A DNA stretch of 64,000 nt from Cochliopodium minus. Its lineage: Eukaryota > Discosea > Himatismenida > Cochliopodiidae. A program made the position numbers and the translations under genes. The stretch is taken from the NCBI GenBank assembly GCA_024220525.1, contig JAMYWO010000125.1, positions 43,856 to 107,855 of the forward strand, read 5' to 3'. Each line of letters opens with the position of its first letter. The stretch's first letter is position 1. Positions 23,827 through 35,798 of this stretch are shown here, one piece after another. The notes under the pieces were generated by a model. It ran no database searches and was not told where the DNA came from. It worked only from the letters and a program-made list of their open reading frames with translations.

Positions 23827-24978
23827 ATGAATGATTGGGATCATATTTTTAAATATCTATTTTTAGGACATTCTGGATCTGGCAAGGTTCATTTCAAGAT
23901 TTATAATGATATTTTAAACATGAAGAATAAATCCATTTTTTCCTTAAAATAGAGCTCCCTTTTTTTCAAATATTTGAAAAATGAATACAGAGAAAACATC
24001 AAAAATGTATAATCCTAAAAAATCCTTTTTAAACTATTCAAATTGAAGATAGGAGGAAGATTTCAAGAGAAAGACAATTAAATTATATGAAAAAAAGATA
24101 TTATTGGAATTATGGGATGTTGTAAATTTTTATTGAAGAAAAATTGAAAAAAAATCTAAAAAATGATACAACTATTTCAATCATTATTGAAAATGTTTTT
24201 AACAGATTGCTTCTGGAAGATTCAACAGTATTGCAAATAGTTACTTTAGAGGTACCTCAAGAATTATTATATGCTATGACACAACTGATGATGTAACTAA
24301 ATATTTATACTAAAATTTGATTTTAAAAATAAATTTTTTTAAATTTTTTATTATTCCTAAAAGAAATCTTTTGAAAAAGCTAAATATTGGGTCGAATATA
24401 CTGACACTTTTCCAACAATTAAAAAAGTATTAATAGGGACCAAAATAGATTTGAAAGAAGAAAGAGTTGTGTCATACGAAGAAGCCTCTCATTTTTGTAA
24501 AGAAAAAAATCTAAAATATTTTGAATTGAGTGCTAAAGTAAAAATATTAAAAAGAAAAGAAATTTTAAATTTATAGTTTTTTATTCACCAAATCTACGAA
24601 AAGGAAAATATTAATGTTGATGAATGTTTCCTATCACTTGCACGAGATTTAATGGTAGAAGAGTACCCAATAATAAAAACCTTTCCAAGTGAATGGTAAT
24701 TTTTTATTTTTTGTTTTTAATAATTTTTTACTTAATCATTTAGGAAAAAAGAAGATCACTCAATCTACCCAAAAAAATTTAAAGATGGTGTTAAAACTTT
24801 TTTTCTTTGCGTGAAAATAGTAGAAAAGATTATAAAATTAAAAGTTCCTAAACCTATTTTGTTCGAAATCATCAAATGGACAGATCCTACTACTCAGTTT
24901 TTCAAAGAAATGAAAAATGGTGATCTTCAAGAAGTTAATCTTCATAAAAATAGAAATAAAAAATGTGTTCTGAATTAA
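23827..24978 (+). CDS. Divergent Rab/Ras-like small GTPase with CaaX box
   Basis: Seven exons: 23827-23886, 23953-24006, 24053-24121, 24206-24292, 24364-24537, 24577-24695 and 24744-24978; 265 residues. The fold is Ras-superfamily: P-loop GHSGSGKSS, KTIKLYEKKILLELWDV, SIANSYFRGTSRIIICYD, and ELSAK (G5). Several nucleotide-cycle residues deviate: no switch-I Thr is found before EEDFKRKT, the DTAGQE motif is DVIASG (catalytic Gln and the Gly lost), and NKxD is TKID. About 100 residues follow the G domain, including a segment FKDGVKTFFLCVK and KVPKPILFEIIKW. The last residues are KKCVLN, a CaaX prenylation box preceded by Lys. I infer a membrane-anchored GTPase with little intrinsic hydrolysis, or a pseudo-GTPase. 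Confidence 0.8.
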
Positions 24979-25166
24979 ACCTTTTTTAACGTTAAATTTT
25001 TGAACAAACTTTAAAAAAAAGTAGAATACAAGTAGTTTTGCATGAAACTCCAAAAACAAAATTAAATCTTTTTTCCCAAATTTCTCGTAATATATGAAGA
25101 CAAATATCATTTAAATATTTTATTGAAAGATCAAGTTTCAAAAGAATTCAATTTATAATTAAAAAA

Positions 25167-27159
25167 ATGATTGAAGAACAAAATTCAAATGATCAAGAAG
25201 AGAATACATTGGCTTTGGCTTTGAGTTATGATCAATATGGTGAAGAATTGATAGCGAAAGAGTATTATCAGGCATTTTTGAGCAATATCGATGAATATCA
25301 GATCACTCACAACGAAAATGTAGGGAATGATGGAGAAGATGAAGAAAAAGAAATCTCACAACTCAAAGAAAAGATCCAACAGAGAATAAAGGAGATAGAG
25401 AATAATTTATGCAACAATTATTCGACCATCATTAACATCCCATCAGTGAAAATAATAAGATTTGGAAAAAGATTGGAAGAGATAGCAAATGGGTAAGAAA
25501 TATTAATAAACATACAAGAAATTTCATATTGGGCCTAAATGAATAAAATATTATCCACAAACGATTATTAACCTAATATAAAATTATGTTGCCATTGTTT
25601 AATAAATAAATTTCTTTTAATTTTAACTTCATGATTATGATAGTTTGTTGGAAATCAAGAAATTTCAAAACAAGCAGAATGAGATCAAATATATCATCAA
25701 AGTGACCAATTTCATGATGGGGATCAACAAAGGAGCGCAATGCCAAAACACCAAGCAAGGATACTACATCTTCAAGTTCCCAGAGGATGGTATCATAGGA
25801 ATCATCTTCCCAGAAAACATCATCCAGGGACATCTCAAAGCATTTGAAGGAAGAATCGAGCAGATCATAGAAAAAAAGATCATCAAATTTTCCTCTGATG
25901 AAAAAAATGGATCTGTTATAGATGATCAAGAGACTTCAAAGAATAACAACAACAATATTGAGAATAATGATGTTCCAAATGAGCAAGGAAATAACGACAC
26001 GTTCGTCAACGTTGTGAATTACTCCTCTTCCTTCGTGGAATGGTCCACTGAAAAACTAAAGGAGGGAATTGTAATTTAATTTAAATTTTAATTTTTTTTT
26101 TCGTTTTAATTCAATTTTTGAAAATATTTTTTTTTTTTTAATTTAAATTAAATTTTACTTTTTTAATCCAATTTTTCGGTCTATCAAGGATTATGGATCA
26201 GATTACTTAGGACAGTTCTTGGGTGGAAGCATCGAGTATGTCGGCAAGAAAACCTTTGTCAAAAATGAAAAAGAGACCATCGTAAGCGACAGAGTCAAGA
26301 CTATTTCTAAAACTTCCAAGGAATATTCCGAAACAGGTACCAAAACTTTAAATATAATATGATTTTTATTTTTATTTTTATTTTTACTTTTATTTTTATT
26401 TTTTATTTTTATTTTTATTTTTTTCTTTTTTCTTTTTTGTTAGTGCACAATGGAACTAATTACGTCAGTGATTGTATATCTTATGTTGGAGAGAAAGTTG
26501 TCGAGTACTCTGTTCCCAAGAAGGTAGAAAGCAGTGGATCAATTAGAAACGTGGCAAACAATCCGAAAACTAAATCTCTTGTCAATTTGACACGCAGCAC
26601 TCTTTATGGAATAAGTAAAAAAAATTTCAAAATAAAATTTATGATTCTTTTTAATTAATAATTAAAATATTTAGACTTTTTTTTTATTTTTTATTTTTAA
26701 TTTTTAATTTAATTTTATTTTTTTTTCATTAAGTTGGTGTTCTCAAATCTATTGGAGATGGAGGACTCAAAATTGTAGAAGGAGCAGGAAAAGGAGCGAC
26801 TAATGTCATTCAACATAAATATGTAAAAAGATTTTTTTCTTGTTATTTTAATTTTTTTTTACCATTACATTTTTTTTTTCTTCAAAAAACAGGGAGAACA
26901 AATGGGAAATGTTTCTCGTGATGGATTTTCCACTATCCTTAACAGCACCAGATCTTATCTTTTTTTGACTAAACTCAATTTGGGATCCGTTGTTAAGAAA
27001 ACTGCTCGTGGGGGCGGGAGGGCTTTGATTGGAATGAACAAGAAAAAGGGGGAGAAGGATCAAGATGGCGAATCAAGTGTGGATAATGTGGATGAATCTG
27101 ACAACAAGACTAATAATGATGTAAATAACAATGATAACGATCCAAAAAAAGATTATTAA
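25167..27159 (+). CDS. Spartin-like MIT plus senescence-domain protein
   Basis: Six exons: 25167-25492, 25644-26070, 26189-26336, 26444-26614, 26734-26822 and 26893-27159. N-terminal helices NTLALALSYDQYGEELIAKE and YYQAFLSNI resemble an MIT domain. The middle has YYIFKFPEDGIIGIIFP, a beta-rich part as in spartin. The C-terminal half is the senescence/spartin domain (SSSFVEWSTEKLKEGI, LGQFLGGSIEYVG, LTRSTLYGI, Gly-rich KIVEGAGKGATNVI). Spartin (SPG20) proteins act on lipid droplets, endosomes and ubiquitin-ligase recruitment; plant ERD7 shares the C-terminal domain. The tail is acidic and Asn-rich. Assignment rests on domain order and remembered motifs. Confidence 0.75.
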
Positions 27160-27407
27160 ATTAAAATTATTTCATTGCATTTCATTTAAAATCCATTTCA
27201 ATCAAAAATTTTTTTTTTCTTATTTTATTAGTTGAGGTACTTTTTATTTAACCAATTTGGACAGTCCAAATCCTTTTGTTTCCTATAATTATCTTTTCTT
27301 TGAAGGAAAAAAAAAATAATTTTCAGAGAAAAGGAAAATAAATCTTGTTATGGACTGAAAATCAAAAGAAAAATTATAAATAAAAAAAAGAGTGCACACA
27401 TAAAAAA

Positions 27408-28850
27408 ATGGGGTAATTTAGTTTCAACAATCATATTTGTCAATTACACAAACAATCGATTGTTTTCTAACAATATATTTAAAAATATTTTTAATAAAGA
27501 ATTCAGCTGGGTAATTTTGATTTTTAAAATTAAAAACATTTGAGCAAAATTAAATAAATTCACCACGCAAAAAAAGGAAAATTATTGCATAGTCCAACCA
27601 ACGAAAAGCTAATGCAAAAGATATTCAAGTAAAAAAATTTTGAGAAAATAATCAAAATATTTTTCTTTAAATTTACCATATTTATGACATTTATTAGGCA
27701 TTATGATACAAACAATAACAATTCATTGGACAGAAAAGAATTTTCACAATTAGGATATGATTTTTATGAATATTCTGATGGGGAAGTAACAAAATAATTT
27801 TATTATTTTCTTATTTATTATAATAAACTCTTTCATTCATATAATTTAATTTTATTTTTTTTATAGACAGGGATATTGAAGCATTTGCCATCAATGATCA
27901 ATATGAAAGTGAATGAGAAGGAGCCTACAGAAGTGATAGATTTCTTATTCCAACAAATAAATACTAACAAGAGCGGGTTTAATATATTTAATATTTTATA
28001 TTTTGATTTAAATTATTAACTTTGAAAAATGTTATACAATAGATCAATTTCATATGAAGAATTTAAAAAATGGTGCTTTGATCAATATGATATCGAAGAA
28101 AGACTATTAATAGGTAAACATTTTCACTTTTAAAAAAAAATTCAAAAAAAATTATTAACAAAGAAAAAGGAGCGGACTTAGATTTTGAGTTCGAACTCAA
28201 CAAAGACAATAAATCCAATTTCTCTTTGGAGAAGCACAACAAAAAGTTAAGAAAAAGAAATGATGGGTTGCCCAACACTGTGACAAGTAAAAATCTCTTT
28301 AGTGGCACAGGGAAGTACATATTCGAATTTGAAATTCAATCGAAGAAACCTGCGGCTTTTTCAATTGGTAAAAAGAAACAAATAATTTCTATTTTTATTA
28401 TACTCAACAATGATTTCTCTTTTTAGGTGTTGTTTCAGATGACTTTTGCCAGTGGAACGATCTCTGTTGTCAATCTCGTAAATGTACGTTACTTTGTTAC
28501 AAACTTTAAAAAAAAATTATTTACTTATTAATTAGGTAAAGGAGTAACTGGAACAGGGTAGATGTTCACCATCTTTTTCAAAAGCTTTTTAATAAATAAT
28601 TTTTTTTAGTTTTCAAGGAGATACTGTTGCAACAAAAAGTGAGTTGAGATTCGAAGATGGTGATATCTTGGAAGTGAAATTGAATTTGTTTGATAAAGAA
28701 TTTTCAATTCTCAACAAAAGAGATCCATCCATTGTTTACATTGAGAGCATCTCAGAGCTGATCCATGAATTTTCCTATGTAAGACTTGCAGTCAGCATTG
28801 GTTATGAGGATGAATCTATTTCTTTGTTAAAATCAAGTAGATCAATTTGA
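27408..28850 (+). CDS. EF-hand plus SPRY-domain protein
   Basis: Nine exons proposed: 27408-27412, 27593-27628, 27698-27785, 27867-27976, 28043-28113, 28170-28367, 28427-28483, 28536-28557 and 28610-28850; 275 residues. The 5 nt first exon (ATGGG) is a guess made to fit phase; otherwise translation starts at the ATG inside exon 2. EF-hand 1 is IFKHYDTNNNNSLDRKEF. EF-hand 2 is INTNKSGSISYEEF, split across the intron at 27977-28042. The C-terminal part is a SPRY/B30.2-like beta sandwich (SGTGKYIFEFEI, FSIGVVSDDF, VRLAVSIGY). The loop residues suit calcium binding in hand 1; hand 2 starts with Asn. Likely a cytosolic calcium-responsive adaptor; its target is unknown. Confidence 0.72.
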
Positions 28851-29049
28851 AAAAAAAAAAAAGAAAAAAAAAGGATTTTAATTTATTCAATAAAAAATTT
28901 TTGTTTTGTCACATTAACTCAATAATTATTTATGAACTTTTTCTTTTCAGAAAATTATCATAATTTTTTTTTTATTTGAAATCTAATTCCGTAATTTTTG
29001 AAGATTTAAAATTTCTTTAATTTTCTTTCAAAACAATTCTGAAGATAAT

Positions 29050-29944
29050 TTAGTTTGCTTGAACCTTTCCAAGGAGCTTTTGTTTAGGGAGGGTCTCTTC
29101 AGGTTCATCGGAAGTGACAACAGTGTGATCACAGCAAGCAGCATAGTTGCTAATAAAGAAAAGAATGAAAAAAAAAGACAAAAAAAATGAATATGAAGTT
29201 TACCTTATACAGTATTGAGTTGCACTGAAAAAGAAGCAATAATCCAAAAAGAGAAATAATAATAAAAAAATTTTACGAATATGCATCATGTGTTCCCTAA
29301 TCAATGATGATTATAAGAATAAAAGAAATAAAAATTTTTATTTTAAATACCCAAGGACTTGCAGCAATTTCTGTTGCTATAGTCAATGGACTGTTGTTTG
29401 CTTTAAATGCATCAATTATTCTTGGATAATAACCATTTCTCAAAGTAGCAGCAGATGCATCAATTCCAGAGCTGTGATTGTTGTAGTTCTTTACCCCAAC
29501 GCTGTTACAATTGGTAGAAGATGGCCAATTTTCGGTTGTATCCAAAGGATTGTTTCTTTTCAATAAATAAAGATAGGGTTAAATTGAAAATTGATTAATT
29601 GATGTCTATCTAAATTTGTATACCTGCATGGAGATCCTTCTCCTAAACGAATTTTGCAAAATAAATATAAAAATTTTTAAAGACTCCTAAATAAAATTTG
29701 ATCCTTGCCTTGTTGCCAACCAAGAATCTATCAAAAAGAATCAAAATTAAAAAATATTTATTAATATTCGTTAATATTTTCAGCTTTTTTTTCAAAATTT
29801 TGATTTTACGGCTGTAATAGTATTGTGGGTCACAGGAAAGCCCATTTTCTTGAGGAAATCAGTTCCCCATTCGCATCTGGTTATTCCTTGAACGCTGTAG
29901 AGAGAAATCAATAAAATCAAAAGATAAATGCAAAATTTTTTCAT
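29050..29944 (-). CDS. Secreted lysozyme-like protein
   Basis: Seven exons: 29944-29810, 29727-29709, 29642-29624, 29555-29351, 29296-29277, 29224-29204 and 29149-29050; 172 residues. Four exons are only 19-21 nt long. The second intron uses a GC-AG pair (donor G|GCAAGG). The N-terminus MKKFCIYLLILLISLYSVQG is a signal peptide. The mature part has FLKKMGFPVT, ILGWQQGEGSPC, NNPLDTT, NSVGVKNY, a GYYPRIIDA helix, and ASPWGTHDAY. This series of motifs matches a lysozyme-like domain I know from actinobacterial and phage proteins (FLRALGAPVT, AWQRAEGG, NNPFNTT, NSVGVKNY, SPWGTG). The Cys-rich tail RNYAACCDHTVV is extra. I infer a secreted or phagosomal cell-wall-degrading enzyme, possibly acquired from bacteria. 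Confidence 0.6.
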
Positions 29945-30190
29945 TTTTTTATATTTTATTATTTTAATTTTGAATTTAAAAAATAATTATTTATATTTTT
30001 TATGTTTCAATTTTAGATGCTCTAGTTAAATTAAATACCAAAATCCACTAATATCAAAGAAATGATTGAAATTTTACTAAATTTTATCTTTCAGAATAAA
30101 ATTTTATTGAAAAGATTCGTAAGGTATCTCAATATAAACAAATCATTAATTCCGATCAAAATTTTCAAACAAGAAAAAGTTTATTTTTTA

Positions 30191-31404
30191 TTAGAAAAAT
30201 TCAACTTCCATTTTTAAGGTGTAATAAAGGCAAAAAGAAAAACAAATATCTTCATTACCAAAAGAGGAAAGAGAAGTTGATTTGGTTGTTCCATAATGTT
30301 CGACGGTGAAGGTGTTGGCCACGAAATCAACTGTGAAGGTGAAGTCAGTTCCATTCCTAGTCAAGTACAAGTCAGAACCATGTTGACCATATTTAGTACC
30401 TCCATAAGAGACGTAGCATCCTAAAAGAATTAATTTATTAAAAAATTCAAAATATTTTGTTAAATTTCTTTAGAAACTAAAAAAATATGTTTTTGTTAAT
30501 TTAAATATTAATGAAGTAAAAATACCTTGAGATGTGTACATGGTGGTGGTGGCGTTGAAATCACTACACTTATGTACTCCAAACATGAGACCAGAGTAAT
30601 CAGTGGTGCTATATCTAAAGTTAAATAAAAAAAAAAAGAAAATATGAAACATAATTAGTGAGAAGAAATAAAATGATTCACTCTAAAACTTTGACTTTGC
30701 AACTGATTTTTTTTTTCTTTCTATCCAAAGGCCCACTATGTAAAATGAAATTATTAAAAGCATTTAAAATTTTTTTTGTTAATTTAATATGCTCCATATA
30801 ATTTGGATCAATTTTTATATCTTGAGAAAACATAATGAACAATTGATCAATGAATGCAAATTATCATATTATCATTTGTATATGTTGATTAATATTGATC
30901 CAATAATCGATCATTTTTACTAACAAATTTTCATTTTGAAAATTTTGATTATTTTAATCTGAAAATTTCTTTAAAAATTTACGTTGCAACATTACAATCC
31001 CATCCTCCATTCTTTGTTTTTACAACGGTGAATACCTTACCATTCTTGGTGATTGTGGAAAATTCATTCTTTTGAGAGAGATCTATTGCCAAATTTTTCT
31101 TTCTTCCTCCCTTCTCTCTGGGCTCAGATTCTCCTCCTAAAAGGATATCCTCGCCTCTCACTTCATTCAATCCTCCAATCACCTTTATTTAAAAAAAAAT
31201 TAAAAACTCATTTTTAAAGATAGAGATATTGATTCTTTTACCATCTACATGTGCAATATGAGATTACAAAATTACAAAATTTGATACATATATAATAGTA
31301 TAATGGTATACAGCTCTTGCTATAGGTGATAAACTGATGAATCCTCTGATTATATTTGCAGCTTCGCTATATTCATCGATTGGTTGATCTTGATTTTCTT
31401 CCAT
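30191..31404 (-). CDS. SPRY/concanavalin-like domain protein
   Basis: Exons 31404-31312, 31182-30983, 30614-30526 and 30420-30191; 203 residues with whole codons. The final exon is read without a further intron to TAA at 30191, giving an end FCLYYTLKMEVEFF that suits a last beta strand. The N-terminus MEENQDQPIDEY leads a short helix, then a Lys/Glu linker. The rest is beta-rich: SGLMFGVHKCSDF, GSDLYLTRNGTDFTFTVDFVANTFTVE. The hydrophobic alternation and the FTVDFVANTFTV strand pair resemble SPRY/B30.2 or other concanavalin-fold domains, as in the EF-hand protein at 27.4-28.9 kb. The assignment is by pattern only. No catalytic residues are recognised. Confidence 0.5.
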
Positions 31405-31604
31405 TTTTTTTTGTTTAACTTTTATTAATTTTTTTAATAAATAATCATTTCATTTATGATATGATCCACAAAAAAGAAATTTGGGTAAAACAACTTTATT
31501 TCGCTTTTAGAATGTAAGTAATTCTTATAAATATAACGGCGAATCTCTGGTTATTTTTTATTCCTTTGAATATCTTAGGAGAATGGTTTCTTTAATAAAA
31601 AAAA
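31405..31604. promoter_or_regulatory. Divergent promoter region
   Basis: 200 bp between the start of the SPRY-like gene (minus) and the start of the Hsp70-vWA gene (plus). It must serve both. It contains T- and A-runs and a short GC-containing patch (AACGGCGAATCTC, 31536-31548) that is unusual for this intergenic DNA. No factor site is recognised. Confidence 0.4.
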
Positions 31605-34600
31605 ATGAAAGATAATCTACCAACCCTTGTAATAGCAATAGATTTCGGAACAACCAAATCAGGATGGGGATATTCAAGATTGGATACCACTCCCATAGTG
31701 AATGAGGAGTGGGGCAAAAAAGTGTAAATAAAAAAGAGAAATAAAAATATTCATAAAATTTTTATGCATTAATCATACCATATATGATAGAGACTATAAA
31801 AATCTCACCATGATATTATATGATGGAGATAAACCCATAGCATATGGATATGAAGCAAGAGAAAAATATACCAGGCAAGAAAATGTAAGATGACCCATTC
31901 TTTTTAATCTCTTAATTTTCAAGTCCAAATTAAATCTTCTTCTATAGAAAAGCTTTAGATTATTGGATAATTTCAAAATGTTATTGAATAAAAATGGAGA
32001 ACAACCAGTAAGGAATATTCGTTCGAAAGAAAATTTAAATTTATTTAATTTGAAACTAACATTTAATACTTTTTTTATTTTTTGTAAAAAGAATGTGAAA
32101 GCACCAGTGGACATGAAGAAGATGAAGAGTAACGAAGTGTTCGACAACCTTCTTAAGATTCAAATGAACTCGGAGCCAAAGAAGAAGACACAATTTTTCA
32201 TTTTCAACAAGCCTAAAAAACTTCCTAAAGAAAAGAAGAATGTGCAGTCAGTCGAAGTAGGAGTAATTGAGAACAGAGGTAAAAAATAAATTTTTTTTAA
32301 ATTAAATTAATTCTAAAAAATTTTTTAATTTTTTTTTTTTGAAGGCAAAAAATTTTCTGTAATCACTGTAATAAGCGATTTTTTATCTTTGATGAGAAAG
32401 GACATCCAATCTTCTTTGAAGAACAACCTCAACATAGATATTGATAGAGAGAAAATCAAGTGGGTCGTCACTGTCCCTGCTATATGGGATGATGAGATGA
32501 AGGCAATCATGAGAAAGGCTTGTATTAGTGCTAGAATAATCAAAAATGAGCAATATGATTCAAATTCTTTTGAGTTTATGTATAGCAATTTTATTTTTTT
32601 TTAGCATATTTTTTTCTTTATTTTGATTTCTTTTTTTAATAAGATAATTTTTTTTTTATTTTTTTTTTTTTTTTTGAAAATAGGTTTGAGCCTGAAGGTA
32701 ACTTTAAAAAAAACAAAGTTAAATCAAATAATGAGTTTTTAAATTTTTTTTTTTTTTGAATTTCAGCTGCTTGGTATTTTTTCAATATTTTCAATATTTT
32801 TTCAACATTTTTTAATAAATTCATCATAGCATCGAAGTTTTCAGTGGAAGTCAATCCGTTGAAATGATTCATGATTTCCAACCTTTTATTGTTGTAGACG
32901 CTGGAGGTGGTACAATAGATATTTCCGTGTATACAAAAGAAGGTAACAAGCTCAGGCAAGTAGAGGCTTCTTCTGGAGGTATTTTTATTTAATTTTTTTT
33001 TTAAATAAAAAATTATTCACTTTATTAAGGATCTGCTGGTGGAAGGTGAAATATCTTTTTGGTACAAATTAACAGCATTTTAAAGAATATTATTTAATAG
33101 TTACGTGGATAAAGAGTTTCTATTGTATTTTTACTCTAAAATACCCTTCATCAAATCAAAAGAAGAAAACCAAAAAAAATTTGAGATGAACCCTAAAGTA
33201 ACAACTTTCAAAAATTTAATAGTTTTTAAAATTAATCAAATCTAGTTTTTAATTTATTATTTACTTTTTAATTAATATCTATTTTTTTAAATCAGATGCC
33301 AACATTCCTTGATAATTGGTTACAAGTCAAGCATTCTTCAAAAGGAGACGGTATTATAATACACTTCAAGAAATTATTTAATTAATTTTTTAATTTATTT
33401 TTCGTGATTTTTTATATTTTTTTTTTTTTCATGATTTTTTATATTATTTTAACTTTTTTTTTGATTTTTTTGTCTTATTTGTTGATAGAGGATGAATATG
33501 TGGAAATCCCTCCCAAATTGATCAAGCAGATTCCTGACAATGACAGTTTTGACGAAGAAAACTTCAAGATTCCCAAAGATATTTTCAAGTCTTTTTTCAA
33601 GGACTCCACCGAAAAAACGGTTCAATACCTTCGAAATGTGGTTGAGAAAAATCCTAACGCGAACAATATCATTTGTGTTGGTGGATACAGGTATCTCTTT
33701 TATTTTTTTCATCTCTTTTTATTTTTTTATCTTTTATTATTTTATTTTTATTCTTTTATTCAATAACATTTTTTTTTTATTAAAAAAATAATAGTCTTTG
33801 TAATTTGCTTTACAACAGCTTGAAAGAAAAATTCCCAAACAAAAAATTCTTCAGGCCAAATAATGCAAGAAAGGCTGGTAATTTCAAAATTTTGAATGTT
33901 TCAAAATTTTTTTTTATTTTTAGAAATTTTTTTTGAAAATTTTGAAACATTATAATTTTTTTTTTGTCAAAATTTTCTAGTGACCCTTGGTGCTGCAAGA
34001 TTCACCAGCAGCTCCCCTGTAAAAAACAGAATCATAAGCAGCGTCTACGGTATCGAAACTGTCGAAATTTTCAACGAGAAAATCCATCTCCAAGAAAAGA
34101 AGATGAAAAGCACTGATGGTAACCTCTATTGTTCTGGAGTTTTCTCCACCATCATCAAAAAAGGTTCTGTAGAATCTGGTGAGTCCATCAAGAAGACCTT
34201 TCCTCTTGTATATGGTGGGTAAAAAAAAAAATTAAAATTTTATATTTTCACTTTATTTTTTGATTTAAATTTAAATAATTTTTAATCAATAATTTCAATT
34301 GATTCTTTTTAATTTCGTTTTAAAAATTATTTTATTAAAAAAAAAAAATTTTTTATTAAAGAAATTTTTTGGACCTCACAATATGCAAATACACTCCAGA
34401 AAAGGACGAAACACCAAAGTACGTGACTGAAAAGGGTGTTTCAAGAGAGTCTTATTTCCGCTTCAAAATTCCCCAAAACAGCCGCAATCTCAAATCTGTT
34501 GATGTCTCCATCCATTTCGACAAACAAGAAATTAACGCCTCTTTAATTATTGATAATCAAGAGCAAAGGTAAAAAAAAAACCTTATTTTATTTATTCATT

Positions 34601-35541
34601 TATTTATTTTCTAAAATCCATTTTTATTCTTTTTTAAATCTTTTTTTAAAATTATTTTATTTTTGTTTTTAATTTAATTTAATTTTGAAAAAAAAAAAAA
34701 GAGTTCCCATGAGCTTCGATTTTGAGAATAAGGAAATCGAGAAAAAACTGCACTACGTGATGTGTTTAGATATGTCTGGGTCGATGTCTGGAAGCAGATG
34801 GTATCACTTTTTAAAATTAATCTTTTTTTTAATATACTTTTATTATCAATCTTTTGATTTTTATTTTTTTTTTCAAAGGAATGAGATGGTCAAAGCTTTC
34901 GATTCATTCCTTAAGGATAATAAAGAAAAGGATAATATTTTTTCCATCATTCTCTATAATGAGCAAGCAGAGCTCATCTACGAAAAGAGGTCGCCAAAAG
35001 AGGAATTTTTTCTCGAATTTAAATCGTAGAAAAATATTTAAAAATATTTAATTTCTTTTTTTTTTTTTTATGAATAGTTTTTTTGTTTTTGTTTTTTTTA
35101 AAATAATTTTTTTGATATAGAGGAAAAACAAGCTACAAAAACGCTTTAATCAAAGCCAACGAAGTTCTGAGTCGCAATGATAATACCACATACAAACCCG
35201 TCCTCATTTTTCTCACTGATGGCGAGAACAGCGAGGAGGACAGTGGAGAAGATCAAATGAAGGAAATTTATGAGAGCTATTCTTCTTTTGGCCTACAAAC
35301 TTTCATTTTTGGATTTAAAGTAACCCAAGAAGATGGTAAAAATAATTTTTTTATGTTTTCATTTCACCCTTTGATTTATTTAAACATTTTTTTTATTTTC
35401 ATAATTAATTTTTCTTTCAAAGCATTGTTCCTTGAATGGCTCGCCGAAAATGTGGAAGGACATTATGTTACCACCGGTGATTTGACTTCTATCAAATTGG
35501 AAGATGCCTTTTCAGAAATGTCTCATTTGATGAATAATTAA
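31605..35541 (+). CDS. HSPA12-type Hsp70 fused to a von Willebrand A domain
   Basis: Nineteen exons, summing to exactly 781 codons (780 residues): 31605-31723, 31791-31884, 31948-32007, 32092-32278, 32345-32579, 32684-32697, 32767-32773, 32830-32978, 33030-33045, 33101-33197, 33296-33350, 33489-33690, 33795-33877, 33981-34218, 34362-34568, 34702-34800, 34879-35025, 35121-35335 and 35423-35541. Exons of 14, 7 and 16 nt rebuild conserved Hsp70 text: FEPEAA and GSAGGSYVDKEF. Hsp70 motifs: AIDFGTTKSGWGYS, VVDAGGGTIDISVY, CVGGYSLCN and TLGAARF, the HSPA12 branch. From about residue 615 a vWA domain follows, with MIDAS DMSGSMSG, GKTSYKNAL and LIFLTDGEN. I infer an ATP-dependent chaperone-like module coupled to a metal-dependent binding domain; both look intact. 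No signal peptide or membrane segment. Confidence 0.87.
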
Positions 35542-35798
35542 ATTTCATTTAATGATTTTTTTTTTTTGGAACATATCATATCTAGTTCATTCAAAATTAA
35601 ATTTCATTATTATGAACTGAAAAATATTTTTCAAAAATATGCAAAATTTAAATAATTCATGAAAAGGATTGTTTTGAACAAATGGATTTATTCTGAGTGC
35701 AGGAGGTTGGAATTTAAATTTTATAAGGAAAATGGATCAATAGATTTCAAAAAAAATAAATATAAAAAAAAATAGAAAGTCCCTAAAAAAAAAAATAT

